Assembly: GCA_012064385.1 (NCBI GenBank)
Contig: QRDG01000062.1
Span: 62,001 to 126,000, forward strand
Source: Puccinellia tenuiflora
Taxonomy: Eukaryota; Streptophyta; Magnoliopsida; Poales; Poaceae
Direction of reading: 5' to 3'
DNA length: 64,000 nucleotides
Below the pieces are notes generated by a model that saw only the letters and a program-made list of their open reading frames with translations, had not been told where the DNA came from and ran no database searches. Of the stretch, positions 24,501-36,567 are shown piece after piece (the first letter of the stretch is position 1; the number at the start of each line of letters is the position of its first letter). The translations under genes were made by a program, and so were the position numbers.

Positions 24501-24639
24501 CAGGTGGAGCAGAAAGGTTGGAGCCCAAAGTGGGCCTGGTCCTTCACCATCTTTCCGGTCAGCTTCTTGATCAATCGACCAAGTTCAGGACCGTCAGACA
24601 ACTTATCTGTCATCCTGAGATCATCAGCGACACACCTGG
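21515..24639 (-). pseudogene. Antisense gene of E, exon 1 truncated by F
   Basis: Exons 5 to 2 are complete at 21515-22338, 22420-22675, 23278-23731 and 23818-24404. Exon 1 keeps only 24488-24639, so the start codon and most of the PF04195-type domain are gone. All visible exons keep the same lengths and splice sites as in El1. The break lies at the LTR of F. Confidence 0.85.
22819..23226 (+). repeat. Hairpin array in intron 3 of the E gene
   Basis: Five CTTGGGGGCTAC cores at 22819, 22923, 23023, 23116 and 23213, the same spacing as in El1. Confidence 0.85.
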
Positions 24640-25194
24640 TGTCGTGGGGTTGTCACGGCAAGTTCCTCCTCACGGAAGATGAGTTCTGGGGCCATTGATG
24701 ACTGAAGTACGCTGGAACGGTTAATCTCGCCAAGGAACAAGGATTTACCCAGGTTCGGCCCCTCTGATTCGAGGTAAAGACCTACTTCCTGCTTCTCTGT
24801 TATTGCTCTTGATATGTCTCGATTACAAGGACCCGGCTCCCACAACTTAGGAGCCGGCGACTTCTCTCTGGTGGCTAGGGTTTCTCTACTGGTTGAAGCT
24901 TGTCGATCTAAGGTCCAGGACCCCGCTTATAAAGGCTACCGGGTCTCTGGACTTACAATTTACACCGAGTCATACTAGAACATGAGTCCTACTCTACGTC
25001 TTGGTCTTCCAAGTTTAGACTCCGGGTTGTACTTGGACTCCTTCCGGACGGGTCCTTTCTTCATCATGGGCTCTGGCCGGCTTGTCTCCAGCCCAGCCCA
25101 TGCGACTTGATACGTGATTTGGCTTTGGCCTTCTTGGTCTTGGCGGGTCTACTTTCCGGGTCCATGGGCCTACCTATGAAGTATCCCCCCATCA
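24640..25194 (-). repeat. Left (3') LTR of F
   Basis: It reads TGTCGTGGGGTTGTCACGG to CCCCCCATCA on the plus strand. It differs clearly from the right LTR of F at many sites, more than the El1 pair do. Confidence 0.9.
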
Positions 25195-25749
25195 GTAGCC
25201 CCCGAATTTATCTTGGGCGCAGCTCGGCGGCTTCCTCTGACTTGCTGGTTCGACTCTCTGGGTCGACTCCTTCCACTTGAGCCAAGGGCTCCAAAGTCAC
25301 CTGCTGCTAGCTCCAAGATGAATTCCTGCATAAAACATAACACATACATAAAATGAGTCCACTCTTATCCCTTGTTCAAGCCACCACTCTTGCCCTTGTA
25401 CTAGCGGGCCGGGTTCTGGTGCGACTCTTGCGAACAAGGGCTATATAAGCTGATTTCACTGTCACAGGACTCGTCATTCTGGGACAAGCCGGCTACTTCC
25501 ATATCTGTGACCTTTAACCTTTTTCTGTTACAACTCCTTATCTGTCTTGTTAGCCACTGGAACGTTTTTTACTGAAACGTTACCGATAGTCAACTGTGAA
25601 CCCACTCTGTAACTTTCTAGGGTTTTACCCCTCTTTATAAATCTCGAAGGGTTAAGTCTTAAATCTCACTTGCCCCTTCAGCTCAAAGCTCTCCTTCCTC
25701 TCTTTCGCGCCCATCTCTTCCCGCGCCCAGCACGCACCGCCCGCGCGCC
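25195..25749 (+). promoter_or_regulatory. Promoter region of the F antisense gene
   Basis: It begins with the complement of the polypurine tract (GTAGCCCCCGAATTTATC). TATAAAT at 25636-25642 lies 107 bases before the start codon at 25750, in the sequence context CTCTTTATAAATCTCGAAGG shared with copy C. Confidence 0.7.
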
Positions 25750-26904
25750 ATGGCCCCCAAGCGCCCAAAGACCACATCGAAGGCCAAGGCGACCACGTCG
25801 AGCAGGACGGTGAACATTGCCGCCGCGGCCGCCGCCGCCGCCAAACCCTCCTCCAAGCGATCGATCTCCGCCGATTGGAGTGGATCTACGGTCTCGGCGG
25901 AGCAATTGAAGACCCACAGGCTCTCAGGTTTGATCCCTTCTAGTGCTCAAGCTCGGGCCCCTGGGGATGAGATTGTTCCCTCTCCTGCCAAGGATGAAGT
26001 TGTCGTCTTTGTCGAGCACCTATTCCGCGGCTTTTCTCCCCCCGGCGATTTTTTCTTCCGCCAGCTCCTCGAGCTTTACGAGCTGCGGATTCACGATCTT
26101 GCTCCCAACTCCATTCTCACACTTTCTAATTTCGTTGTTCTTTGTGAGGATTACCTCCAAATTAAACCTGACATCAACCTTTGGCTCGAGCTCTTTTATT
26201 GCAACCCTCAACCCGAAACCTCTGGGGGCCCTCTTCTCCAATGTGGCGCCGTCGCACTTCAACGGCGCCTCAACTCCGTCTTCCCTAAGCCAGTTTTCCC
26301 AAATCGCATCAAAGACTGGCAAAGGACTTTCTTTTATTGCAAGGACACTTCTCCTGCAAATGAACCTAAGCTTCCTTTGTTCTCTGAGGAACGCCTCCGG
26401 GCGACTCCTCTAATGAAAGCCAGGTGCCCAGAGGCCGACCGGCCAAGGGTCGAGTCTCTTATCACTCGCATCCGGGCTCTCTTGTCCCATAACCTGGAGA
26501 ATATGGATTTGGTCCGTTGCTGGACAACCTGGAGAATCCAGCCGCTGAGTCCTAGGACTCGACTGATCTGCACATATACCAGATGCGCTGGTGATGACCT
26601 CCGGGTTACGGAGCAGTTGTCCGATGGACCGGAACTTGGTCGACTCATCAAGAAGTTGACTGGGAAACCGGTGAAGGATCAAGCTTATTTCGGGCTCCAA
26701 CCCTTCTGCTCGACCCACCCGGCTCCTGATGTAAGTATCACTCTCTACTTTATTTCAACCTTGACTTCACTTGTATTGCTTGCTGACCCATGTTTGCTAA
26801 CTCTTTTGCAGCTCACCGACTCCTTCTGGAAGCCGGCTTCTGGAGCTGGCTCTAAGAATAAAGCTGAAGCTGAGGCTGAAGCTGAAGAAGAAACCCCTGC
26901 CACA
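25750..26904 (+). pseudogene. Antisense gene of F, exon 1 intact, exon 2 cut
   Basis: Exon 1 (25750-26730, 981 nt) is fully open from MAPKRPKTTSK and holds the whole PF04195-type domain. Intron 1 is 26731-26811. Exon 2 starts at 26812 with LTDSFWKP and runs into the deletion point at 26900-26904, where a stop soon follows. Exons 3-5 are missing. A truncated protein of the first domain could still be made. Confidence 0.85.
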
Positions 26905-29900
26905 TAAGCGTGAATATTCCTTCCAATCTGTTTCTTGAAACAATTCTGAATACATCTCTGATATGTAGCTCCCGCATTCTTGAGTCCAAAGGGCATTGTT
27001 GTGTAACAAAATGCTCCAAAGGGCGTGATGAAGGACGTTTTCAACTCATCCTCTATGTTGAGTCTGATCTGATGGTACCCTGAATATGCATCCAAGAAAC
27101 AAAGCAACTCTGACCCCGCTGTGGAGTCGATGATTTGGTCTATGCGAGGGTAGTGCAAACGGGTCCTTAGGGCAATGCTTGTTCAGGCCCGTGAAGTCAA
27201 TGCACATCCTTAACTCTCCTGTCTTCTTTGGTACCAACACTGGATTAGCCACCCACTCTGGGTGAAAGACCTCCTTGATGAACTCGGCTGCGAGGAGCCG
27301 AGCCACCTCTTCTCCTATGGCTTTCCTCCTGTCATCATGAAACTTGCGCAGACCCTGCTTGACTGGTCTTGCATTAGGATTAACGTGTAAGCTGTGCTCG
27401 GCGAGTTCTCTCGGGACTCCTGGCATGTCAGATGGCTTCCATGCAAAAACGTCCCGGTTCTCACGGATGAACTCGACGAGCGCGCTTTCCTATTTATCAG
27501 AGAGGTGTGCCCCAATGGTGAACTGCTTGGAAGAGTCACCAGGGTAAAGTCGACTTGCTTTGTGTCCTGAGCTGACTTGAATTCATCTTCTCCTCTGTGG
27601 CCGGCTTCTTAAGGACCGAGTTGTCCTCCGGATCCACGTTTGCCTTGTAAAACTTCAGCTCCTCTTGAGCACAAGCTGTCTCAGCCATGGCTGCATCACC
27701 AATCTCGCACTCCAATGCCATCTGTCTGCTGCCATTAACTGTGATGATTCCTGCTGGACCTGGCATCTTGAGCTTCAAGTACACATAACATGGCCTGGCC
27801 ATAAACTTAAAATATGCAGGTCGACCAAAAAGAGCATGATATGGGCTCTTAAGGTCCACTACCTCAAAGGGCATAATCTCTGAACGAAAATTCTCCACTG
27901 TGCCAAAAGCAACCTCAAGATAAATCTTACCAATGGGCTTAGCCGACTTCCCTGGTACTATCCCGTGGAACACTGTCTCTGTTGGAATTAGCTGTCTATC
28001 TTGCAGCTGCATCCTCTTGAACGTGTCGTAATATAAGATGTTGATACTGCTTCCACCATCCATAAGCACTTTGTTCAATGTATAGCCCCCAACTTGAGGT
28101 GCCACTACCAAGGCTAGCTGCCCTGGCTCGTCGACTCTTGGAGGATGATCTGCCCGACTCCACGTGATGGTTTGCTCTGACCATCTAAGCCACTGTGGAA
28201 GGGCCGGCTCTACTGCATTAACTGCTCTGACTTTCAACTTCTTGGAACGCTTGGACGTACTAGTCGTGAAGACATGGTAGCTGCCATGACTCGGGTTGTG
28301 CTGCCGAGTTGTGACATAATACTGACCATTGCCCTCGTGAAGCTGCTTCGGGTTCTGCTGGAACCCGCCCTGCTGGTGACCTCCTCCATTGAGGTTGGTT
28401 TGGGTTATTGCCGGCTCCTCCACCGTTATTGCCGGGTCCTCCGGCTCCATTGTTTCCTCTATATCCACCATTGTTGTTACCTCCTCCTGGCCCTTGGAAC
28501 CTGGCGCGCTGCAAATCTACGCACTGTCCCAGGGTATGACCGCATCTACCGTTCTTGGCATGTTTAGGGCATGGAATTCTCAAGACCTCCTCTGTGCTTG
28601 GAGTGCGGCCTTGGTATCCACCAGAATTGTTGTCCTTACGCCTGACTCCAGTGTTTGTGTTGGCCACTAGGTCAGAGTTGTCTCCATACGGCCTCTTGCT
28701 ACCTACCTTGATTCTGGTTCTGATTCTGGTTCTGATTCTGACCATTGCCACCTTGTCTTTAGTTCCTTCCTCCTGATCCTTTGTTTTGTCTGTGGCAGCG
28801 TGCTTATTAGCACCTGCCATGATCTCACCAATCGTAAGGGGAATACCTTGATTCAGGCTCTCCTTCATACGACCTAGCTTCCAACTCAAGGGATTGTAAC
28901 TGCAATTTCTCTCCATCGCCATTAACACTGAAACTGGTGGGAGTCCTTGTGAGGAGTTAATGATCTCTGAGACTCGCTTCATCCAGTGCCTTGCTGACTC
29001 GCCCTTCCTCTGGACACATCGCTCCAGGTCCTCAATGGTGCTGAGCTTCTTGAATGTGCCTTGGAAATTCTGAATAAAAGCCGCCTTCAATTGCTCCCAA
29101 GAGTTGATTGACCTAGGAGGCAAGTTGCGCATCCACACCTTGGCTGCTCCCTCCATCATAAGATACATGAACTTGGCACACAGATTACCTGTGGCATTGC
29201 GAATACTCATTGCCATCTCGTATGTACCCAACCAAGAGGTCGGGTCCATGTTAGGCTCATAGTTTGGAACCTTGCGCGGCTCCTTGAAACTGCTAGGAAA
29301 GGACTCGGACCTGATGGCATCAGACAAACACTCTGGTCCTGTTAATGCTGGGGACGCACCAGGAGAAGTCACCTCCTCGTGGACCCGGCTCGGCTGAGGC
29401 GGGTTGGCTGCAAGCACTAACGCTCTGTCCCTCTCTGCCTCCCGAGCTCTTGCTGCTTCTCTCTCTCGTCGTTGCCTTGCTTCATCAACCACTAGCTGAG
29501 CTTGTGAAGCCGTTGGTATGTTTGCACGATTCCTCGCTAGTTCACGACGCCTTGCACTCGTAGAGTTTGCCGGGTTGGACTCGCCGTGCCGACTCCTCGT
29601 ACCTGAGTTAAAGGGTGTTGAGTGTAGCCTACTTGCATCTGGAAAAGCTGGATACAGAGCCTGCTGAGTCAAGGCTGTTTTCAGTAACTCGATAGCCTCC
29701 CGAGTCTCCTGTCCTGCTGGTCCCTCTGGTACCACAATATTCTCCAATCTCAGAGTCGCCGCATGAACGTTGTCCATAGGATTAGGAATAATGTCCCTCT
29801 GGAGTATGAAATCTGTTGGGCTGTGCCCCTAAGCCACCAGATGCTCCTCCTCCGACTCCTCCTTCAGGCGGTGGTCCGTTAGCACGGCTGCCTCCCGATC

Positions 29901-30737
29901 CTTCTGGGGTGGTGGTGGTGGTGGTGGTGGTGGTGGTGCTCCTCCGGCTCCTCCTGCGGCGCCTCCTGCTGCCGCTGAGCCTCCTAGTCCGGCTCCTCTG
30001 CCTGGACCATTGGGTGTGGTGAATAGATTGGTTGGATTGATGTGGACTCCATCATGCAAGCGACTCCTGGCTCGGCGATGCTGAATTGAAGTAAGCTCCT
30101 CGCGGCGCCTCCGCACGACCTGAGCTTCATCTTGGACTCGGGCCTGCTCTGCAGCTAGCCTCCGGTTTGCCTCTGTGATATCAGCTAATTGCTTCTCCAA
30201 CGCAGCACGAGCGTTGGTTAACTCGGCCGCCCTCTCTGCGGCATTACTTGCATTAATCTCCTTTGTCAATAGAGTTGTATCAAACTGATTCCCAGTGTTT
30301 CCAGACATGTAGACTCCCACAACACGAGCGCGTACTGGCGACTCCTCGTAATCCTCTTCCTCTATCCCATACCCAAGCCGATCTTCAAACAAGGGTAGGA
30401 TGGACTCTGAATCTGCATCATAATCTGAATCTGACTCTTGCATCACATCTGGTTCCTCAGCTAGGGGTCCCTCAGACTCGGCGATGATGCCGACCTCTGA
30501 AGTTCCGACCGACTCCTCGCCGTCGGACTCGACGATGACAGTTAGCTCTGGCACCGACTCCGCCGAGTTCTCGCGAAGACCCGACGCGCACACCATCCCG
30601 ACGAACACGTTGATTCCTCCAAAGACAAGCTGATAGCCCTCGTCGACTTCGTTCATCTCCGAGGTCCAGCCTGAGTCATCGATCTCTGTCTCTCCATGCT
30701 CATCAGTGTAGACCCGCCCGATGGCGAGTTTCTCCAT
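26900..30737 (-). pseudogene. gag-pro-RT remnant of F
   Basis: Reading from the start near 30737, gag shows frame breaks by the polyproline tract and around 28260-28470. Protease keeps the DGGSS motif. The amber codon between protease and RT is present (complement of 27490-27492). RT has a one-base insertion near 27150 and runs past KNAG as in copy C, as far as NIHAYV, where it fuses to the opposite-strand gene. The El1-type RT-integrase junction is absent. Confidence 0.85.
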
Positions 30738-30804
30738 AGCTCGACGAGCAGCTCCAACGATCTCGACTCCTTTTGTCACCGTAGGCCCCACGGTGGGCGC
30801 CAAC

Positions 30805-31358
30805 TGTCGTGGGGTTGTCACGGCAAGTTCCTTCCTCCGGGAAGATGAGTTCTGGGGCCATTGATGACTGAAGTACGCTGGAACGGTTAATCTCGTCAAG
30901 GAACAAGGATTTACCCAGGTTCGGCCCCTCTGATTCGAGGTAAAGACCTACTTCCTGCTTCTCTGTTATTGCTCTTGATATGTCTCGATTACAAGGACCC
31001 GGCTCCCACAACTTAGGAGCCGGCGACTTCTCTCTGGTGGCTAGGGTTTCTCTATTGGTTGAAGCTTATCGATCTAAGGTCCAGGACCCCGCTTATAAAG
31101 GCTGCCGGTCCCTGGACTTACACTTTAACACCGAGTCATACTAGAACACGGAGTCCTACTCTACGTCTTGGTCTTCCAAGTTTAGACTCCGGGTTTTACT
31201 TGGACTCCTTCCGGACGGGTCCTTTCCTCTTCATGGGCTTGGTTGGCTTGTCTCCAGCCCAGCCCATGCACTTGATACGTGACTCGGCTTTGGCCTTCTT
31301 GGTCTTGGCGGGTCTACTTTCCGGGTCCATGGGACTACCTATAAAGTATCCCCCGTCA
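30805..31358 (-). repeat. Right (5') LTR of F
   Basis: It starts TGTCGTGGGG next to the primer binding site complement (30786-30802) and ends ATCCCCCGTCA at 31358, one base short of the usual run of six C. The next bases are coding sequence of another copy of the antisense gene. Confidence 0.88.
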
Positions 31359-32620
31359 GGACTCCTCCTCAATGACATTGACAGTGGGAGCCTCAGGGGA
31401 GGACTCCTCATCTTCATTCTCATCACCAGCAGCAGTAGCCTCTTTAGAGGGACTCCTCGCTGGCTTCTTCTTCTTCAACAATCTCTGCAGTAGCAGAGGT
31501 ATTCCCTTTGCCTTGTCAGTTTCAAGGGTCGACTTCCAGAAGGAGTCGGTAAGCTGCAGAGAGGAAACAGAAAGTATGAGTTAGTAGTTAAGACAATACA
31601 AGCAAGCAAGCAAGAAGGAAAGACAGTTAAAGTACTTACGGCAGGAGCAGGGCAAGTGGAACAGAAAGGCTGGAGCCCAAAGTGGGCCTGGTCCTTCACC
31701 ATCTTTCCGGTCAGTTTCTTGATCAATCGACCAAGTTCAGGACCGTCGGACACTTATCTGTCACCCTGAGATCATCAGTGACACCCTGGTATACGAGCAG
31801 ATGAGCCGAGTCCTGGGACTCAACGGTTGAATTCTCCAGGTGGTCCAGCAGCGGACGAGATCCATGTTTTCCAGGTCATGAGAGAGGAGAGCCCGGATTC
31901 TAAGGATCAACGACTCGACGTTGGGCCGGGCGGCCTCTGAGCACCTGGCTTTCATAGCAGGAGTCACCTCCAGTCGGCTCTCAGAGAATGAGGGAGCTTA
32001 GGTTCATCCTCAGGAGAGGTGTCCTTGCAATAAAAGAAGGTTTTTTGCCAGTCTTTGATGCGGTTTGGAAAAACTGGCTTAGGGAAGACAGAATTTAGGC
32101 GACGCTGGAGAGCTACAGCGCCGCACTGTAAGAGAGGGCCCCCGGAGGTTTCAGGTTGGGGGTTGCAGTAGAACAACTCGAGCCATAGATCTAAGTCTGG
32201 TTTAATCTGGAGGTAATCCTCACAGAGAACAACGAAATTGGAAAGGGTAAGGACAGAATTGGGAGCGAGATCATGAATGCGCAGCTTGTAGAACTCGAGG
32301 AGCTGGCGGAAGAACAAGTTACCGGGGGGCGTGAAACCGCGGAAAAGGTGCTCCGCAAAGATGACGACCTCGCCCTTCGCCGGAGAAGGCACCGATTCAT
32401 CCCCAGGAGCTCGTGCCTTGACGCTTGAAGGAAGAAGGCCAGCTAGGCGATGTGATTTCAGCTGCTCCGCCGTGATGGTTGAACCGCCCCAATCGGCGGA
32501 GATAGATCTCTTCGAGGAAGGTGCGGCGGCGGCGGCGGCCTCGGTGGCAATGTCGACGATCCTGCTTCCAGAAGGGGCCTTGGCCTTGGAGGTGCCCTTG
32601 GCGGCGCGCTTGGGGGCCAT
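31359..32620 (-). pseudogene. Antisense gene of D, exons 1-2 only, frameshifted
   Basis: Exon 2 is partial (31359-31553) and exon 1 spans 31640-32620, with the start MAPKRAAKGTSK at 32620. This copy is more diverged from the others in its first 40 residues. Single-base losses near 31985 and 31750 break the frame. The upstream part, through IKPDLDLWLELFYC, is intact. Confidence 0.8.
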
Positions 32621-33023
32621 GGCGTACGTGCGGTGCAAGAGGGAGCGCTGCGCGGGAAAGAAACGAGTGCAGGGAGAGACAGGAAAGTTTGGGAATGAAG
32701 GGGCAGTAGAGGTTTATGTTCTTACCCTTTGACATTTATAAGAGGGTAAAAACCCTAGAGGTATACAGTGGTGGCCCGCGGTAAAATCGTGGATAACGAT
32801 TCGACAGTTAAAGGATAAGGCTACAGAGATGGAAGAAGAGTTGGCTTGTTCCAGGAAGCCGAGTCCTATGACTTAAAGAGTTGAAAATTGACAGAGTGGT
32901 GTACAGGAATAGCCACAGACTCGGCCAAGTGCTATAAAGAGCTAGAGCGGTGGACTTGTACAAAAGGACAGGATGGATTCATTTTACGTGTGTTATGTTT
33001 TAATTGCAGGAATTCATCTTGGA
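32621..33023 (-). promoter_or_regulatory. Promoter region of the D gene copy
   Basis: A TATA-like CTTATAAATG lies on the minus strand at about 32733-32742. The region runs on to GAATTCATCTTGGA, as before the 3' LTR in El1, and then stops at the undetermined base 33024. About 120 bp of interior and 70 bp of LTR are missing there compared with El1. Confidence 0.6.
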
Positions 33024-33024
33024 N
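33024..33024. other. Undetermined base marking an assembly join
   Basis: A single N lies where the sequence jumps from the inner 3' end of one copy to the middle of an LTR. It probably marks a gap of unknown size. Confidence 0.85.
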
Positions 33025-33517
33025 CAATGCCGAGTCACGAGACAAGTCACATGGGCTGGGATGGAGACAAGCCGACCAAGGCCCGTGTGGAGAAGGGGAC
33101 ACGTCCAAAGATGGAGTCCAAGTACAACCCGGAGTTCTAGTTTGGAAGGACAAAGCCTAGAGTAGGACTCCGTGTATGAGTAGAACTCGATACAAATTGT
33201 AAGTCCAGGGACCCGCCACCTTTATAAGGGGGGTCCTGGATCGTAGTAAGCTAAGCTTCAACCAGTAGAGAGAAACCCTAGTCACCAGAGAGAAGTCGCC
33301 GGCTCCTGAGTTGTAGGAGCCGGGTCCTTGTAATCGAGATCTAATCGAGAGCAATAACATAGAAGCAGGAAGTAGGTCTTTACCTCTAATCAGAGGGGCC
33401 GAACCTGGGTAAATCCTTGTTCCCTGGCGAGATTAACCGTTCCCACGTACTTCGATCACCAATGGCCCCAGAACTCATCTTCCCTGAGGAAGAACTTGCC
33501 GTGACAACCCCACGACA
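33025..33517 (+). repeat. LTR of D, 5' part missing (subtype 2)
   Basis: It begins within the LTR, in GCCGAGTCACGAGAC, and ends CCCCACGACA at 33517. It is followed by the primer binding site (33520-33536), so it acts as a 5' LTR for the gag to its right, although element-tail sequence also lies on its left. Confidence 0.88.
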
Positions 33518-33586
33518 GTTGGCGCCCACCGTGGGGCCTAGTGGTGACAAAAGGAGTTGAGATCGTTGGAGCTGCTCGTCGGGCCT

Positions 33587-35978
33587 ATGGAGAAACTCGC
33601 CATCGGGCGGGTCTACACGGATGAGCATGGAGAAACAGAGATCGATGACTCAGGCTGGACCTCGGAGATGAACGAAGTCGACGAGGGTTATCAGCTTGTC
33701 TTTGGAGGAATCAACGTGTTCGTCGGGATGGTTTGCACGTCGGGTCTTCGCGCGAACTCGGCGGAGTCAGTACCAGAAGCCAACCGTTGTCGTCGAGTCC
33801 GACGGCGAGGAGTCGGTCGGAACTTCAGAGGTCGGCATCGTCGCCGAGTCTGAGGAACCCCTAGCTAAGGAACCAGAGATGCTGCAAGAGTCAGATTCAG
33901 ATTATGATGCAGATTCAGAGTCCATCCTACCCTTGTTTGAAGATCGGCTTGGGTATGGGATAGAGGAAGAGGATTATGAGGAGTCGCCAGTACGCGCTCG
34001 TGTTGTGGGAGTCTACATGTCTGGAAACACTGGGAATCAGTTTGATCCGACTCTATTGACAAAGGAAATTAATGCAAGTAATGCCGCAGAGAGGGCGGCT
34101 GAGTTAACCAACGCTCGTGCTGCGTTGGAGAAGCAACTAGCTGATATTACAGAGGCAAACCGTAGACTAGCTGCAGAACAGGCCCGAGTCCAAGATGAAG
34201 CTCAGGTCGTGCGGAGGCGCCGCGAGAGCTTACTTCAATTCAACACCGCAGAGCCAGGAGTCGCTTGCATGATGGAGTCCACATCAATCCAACCAATCTA
34301 TTCACCACACCTAATGGTCCAGGCAGAGGAGCCGGACTAGGAGGCTCAGCGGCAGCAGGAGGCGCCGCAGGAGGAGCCGGAGGAGCACCACCACCACCAC
34401 CACCCCCAGAAGGACCGGGAGGCAGCCGTACCAACGGACCACCGCCTGAAGGAGGAGTCGGAGGAGGAGCATCTGGTGGCTTAGGGTCTCAGCCTAACAG
34501 ATTTCATACTCCAGAGGGACATTACTCTAATCCTATGGACAACGTTCATGCGGCGACTCTGAGATTGGAGAATATTGTGGTACCAGAGGGACCAGCAGGA
34601 CAGGAGACTCGTGAGGCTATCGAGTTACTGAAGACAGCTTTGACTCAGCAAGCTTTGTATCCAACTTTTCCAGATGCAAGTAGGCTACATTCAACACCTT
34701 TCAACTCAGGTACGAGGAGTCGGCACGGTGAGTCCAACCCGGCCAACTCTACGAGTGCAAGGCGTCGTGAACTAGTGAGGAATCGTGCAAACATGCCAAC
34801 TACTTCACAGGCTCAGCTAGTGGTTGATGAAGCAAGGCAACGACGAGAAAGAGAAGCAGCAAGAGCTCGGGAGGCAGAGAGGGACAGAGCGTTAGTGGGT
34901 GCAGCCAACCCGCCTCAGCCAACCCGGGTGCACGAGGAGGTGACTTCTCCTGGTGCTTCCCCAGCGTTAACAGGACCAGAGTGTTTGTCTGATGCCATCA
35001 GGTCCGAGTCCTTCCCCAGCAGTTTCAAGGAGCCGCGTAAGGTTCCAAACTATGAGCCCAACATGGACCCGACCTCTTGGTTGGGTACATACGAGATGGC
35101 GATGAGTATTCGCAATGCCACAGGTAATCTGTGTGCCAAGTTCATGTATCTTATGATGGAGGGAGCAGCCAAGGTTTGGATGCGCAACTTGCCTCCTAGG
35201 TCAATCAACTCTTGGGAGCAATTGAAGGCGGCTTTTATTCAGAACTTCCAGGGCACATGCAAAAAGCTCAGCACCATTGAGGACCTGGAGCGGTGTGTTC
35301 AGAGGAAGGGCGAGTCAGCAAGGCACTGGATGAAGCGAGGTCTCAGAGATCATTAACTCCTCACAAGGACTTCCACCGGTTTCAGTGATAATGGCGATGG
35401 AGAGAAATTGCACGTTACAATCCCTTGAGTTGGAAGCTAGGTCGCATGAAGGAGAGTCTGAATCAGGTATTCCCTTGACGATTGGTGAAATCATGGCAGG
35501 TGCTAATAAGCCACGCAGCCACAGACTAAACCAAGGACCAGGAGGAGGAAGTAAAGGACAGGGTGGCAACTAATCAGAACCTAGAATCAAAACCAGAACC
35601 AGGGTGGCTAGCAAGCGGCCCATATGGTGACAACTCTGACCTAGTGGCCAACTACAAACACTGGAGTCAGACGCAAGGACAATAAGTCTCAAGGATATCA
35701 AGGACGCACCCCAACTACAGAGGATGTCTTGAGTCCTTGCCCTAAACATGCCAAGAACGTAGATGCGGGCATACCTTGGGACATGCGTGGATCTGCAGCG
35801 CGCCAGTGTTCGGGACCAGGAAAAGGTAACACAATGGGGATATAGAGGAAACAATGAAGCCGGAGACCCGGCATAACGGTGGAGGAGCCGGCAATAATCC
35901 AAACCACCGCACAAGGAGGAGGTAATCAGCAGGGGGGTAAGCTTTCGGCAAGGAAGGCAAGCGATACGTCACCCTGTC
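33587..35978 (+). pseudogene. gag of D, indel-rich, cut by C
   Basis: It aligns to El1 gag from MEKLAIGRV to the Gly/Asn-rich region after the Cys/His cluster. Against the near-identical copies it has many one-base gains or losses, e.g. near 33540, 33775, 34224, 35337, 35415, and thickly from 35470 to 35940. The polyproline tract has seven prolines. It ends at the LTR of C at 35979. Confidence 0.85.
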
Positions 35979-36567
35979 TGTCGTGGGGTTGTCACGGCAA
36001 GTTCTTCCTCCGGGAAGATGAGTTCTGGGGCCATTGGTGATTGAAGTACGTGGGAACGATTAATCTCGTCGGGGAACAAGGATTTACCCAGGTTCGGCCC
36101 CTCTGATTCGAGGTAAAGACCTACTTCCTGCTTCTATGTTATTGCTCTTGATTGTATCTCGACTACAGGGACCCGGCTCCTACAACTCAGGAGCCGGCGA
36201 CTTCTCTCTGGTGGCTAGGGTTTCTCTCTACTGGTTGAAGCTTATTCTCTAGAACTCTCTCTCTAACTTGCCTTGCGATCTAAGGTCCAGGACCCCGCTT
36301 ATAAAGGCTGCCGGGTCTCTGGACTTACAATTTACACCGAGTCATACTAGAACACGGAGTCCTACTCTACGTCTTGGTCTTCCAAGTTAGGGCTCCGGGT
36401 TGCACTTGGACTCCTTCCGGACGGGTCCTTTCTTCATCATGGGCCTTGGTCGACTTGTCTCCAGCCCAGCCCATGCGACTTGATACGTGACTCGGCTTTG
36501 GCCTTCTTGGTCTTGGCGGGTCTACTTTCCGGGTCCATGGGCCTACCTGTAAAGTATCCCCCCATCA
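35979..36567 (-). repeat. 3' LTR of C
   Basis: It is 589 bp, from TGTCGTGGGG to CCCCCCATCA. A CT-rich insertion (TTCTCTAGAACTCTCTCTC) and CCAAGTTAGGGCTCC distinguish this LTR type from those of El1 and F. Confidence 0.92.

Larger units (their letters stand above)
15525..24639 (+). mobile_element. E: second deletion-type copy, 3' end replaced by F
   Basis: It has a 559-bp 5' LTR, primer binding site, gag-pol and most of the minus-strand gene. From pol to gene exon 1 it is colinear with El1 at a constant offset of 14378 bp, with only scattered base differences, and shares the same RT-integrase junction. Its LTR, however, is of the other subtype, like the LTR at 33025-33517. Its own 3' LTR and the right-hand copy of a GGCTC target duplication are not found. 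Confidence 0.88.
24640..31358 (-). mobile_element. F: minus-oriented copy with a 6.2-kb internal deletion
   Basis: It is bounded by a left LTR (24640-25194) and a right LTR (30805-31358), with primer binding site complement at 30786-30802. Inside, the plus-strand gene is cut in exon 2 and fused at CCACA (26900-26904) to the RT part of pol. The missing part corresponds to about 38275-44480 of copy C: the rest of RT, RNase H, integrase and gene exons 2-5. The flanking five bases are CCTGG and GGACT, so there is no target duplication. The sequences on its two sides overlap by about 420 bp when aligned to the gene, so F does not look like one simple insertion. Confidence 0.85.
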
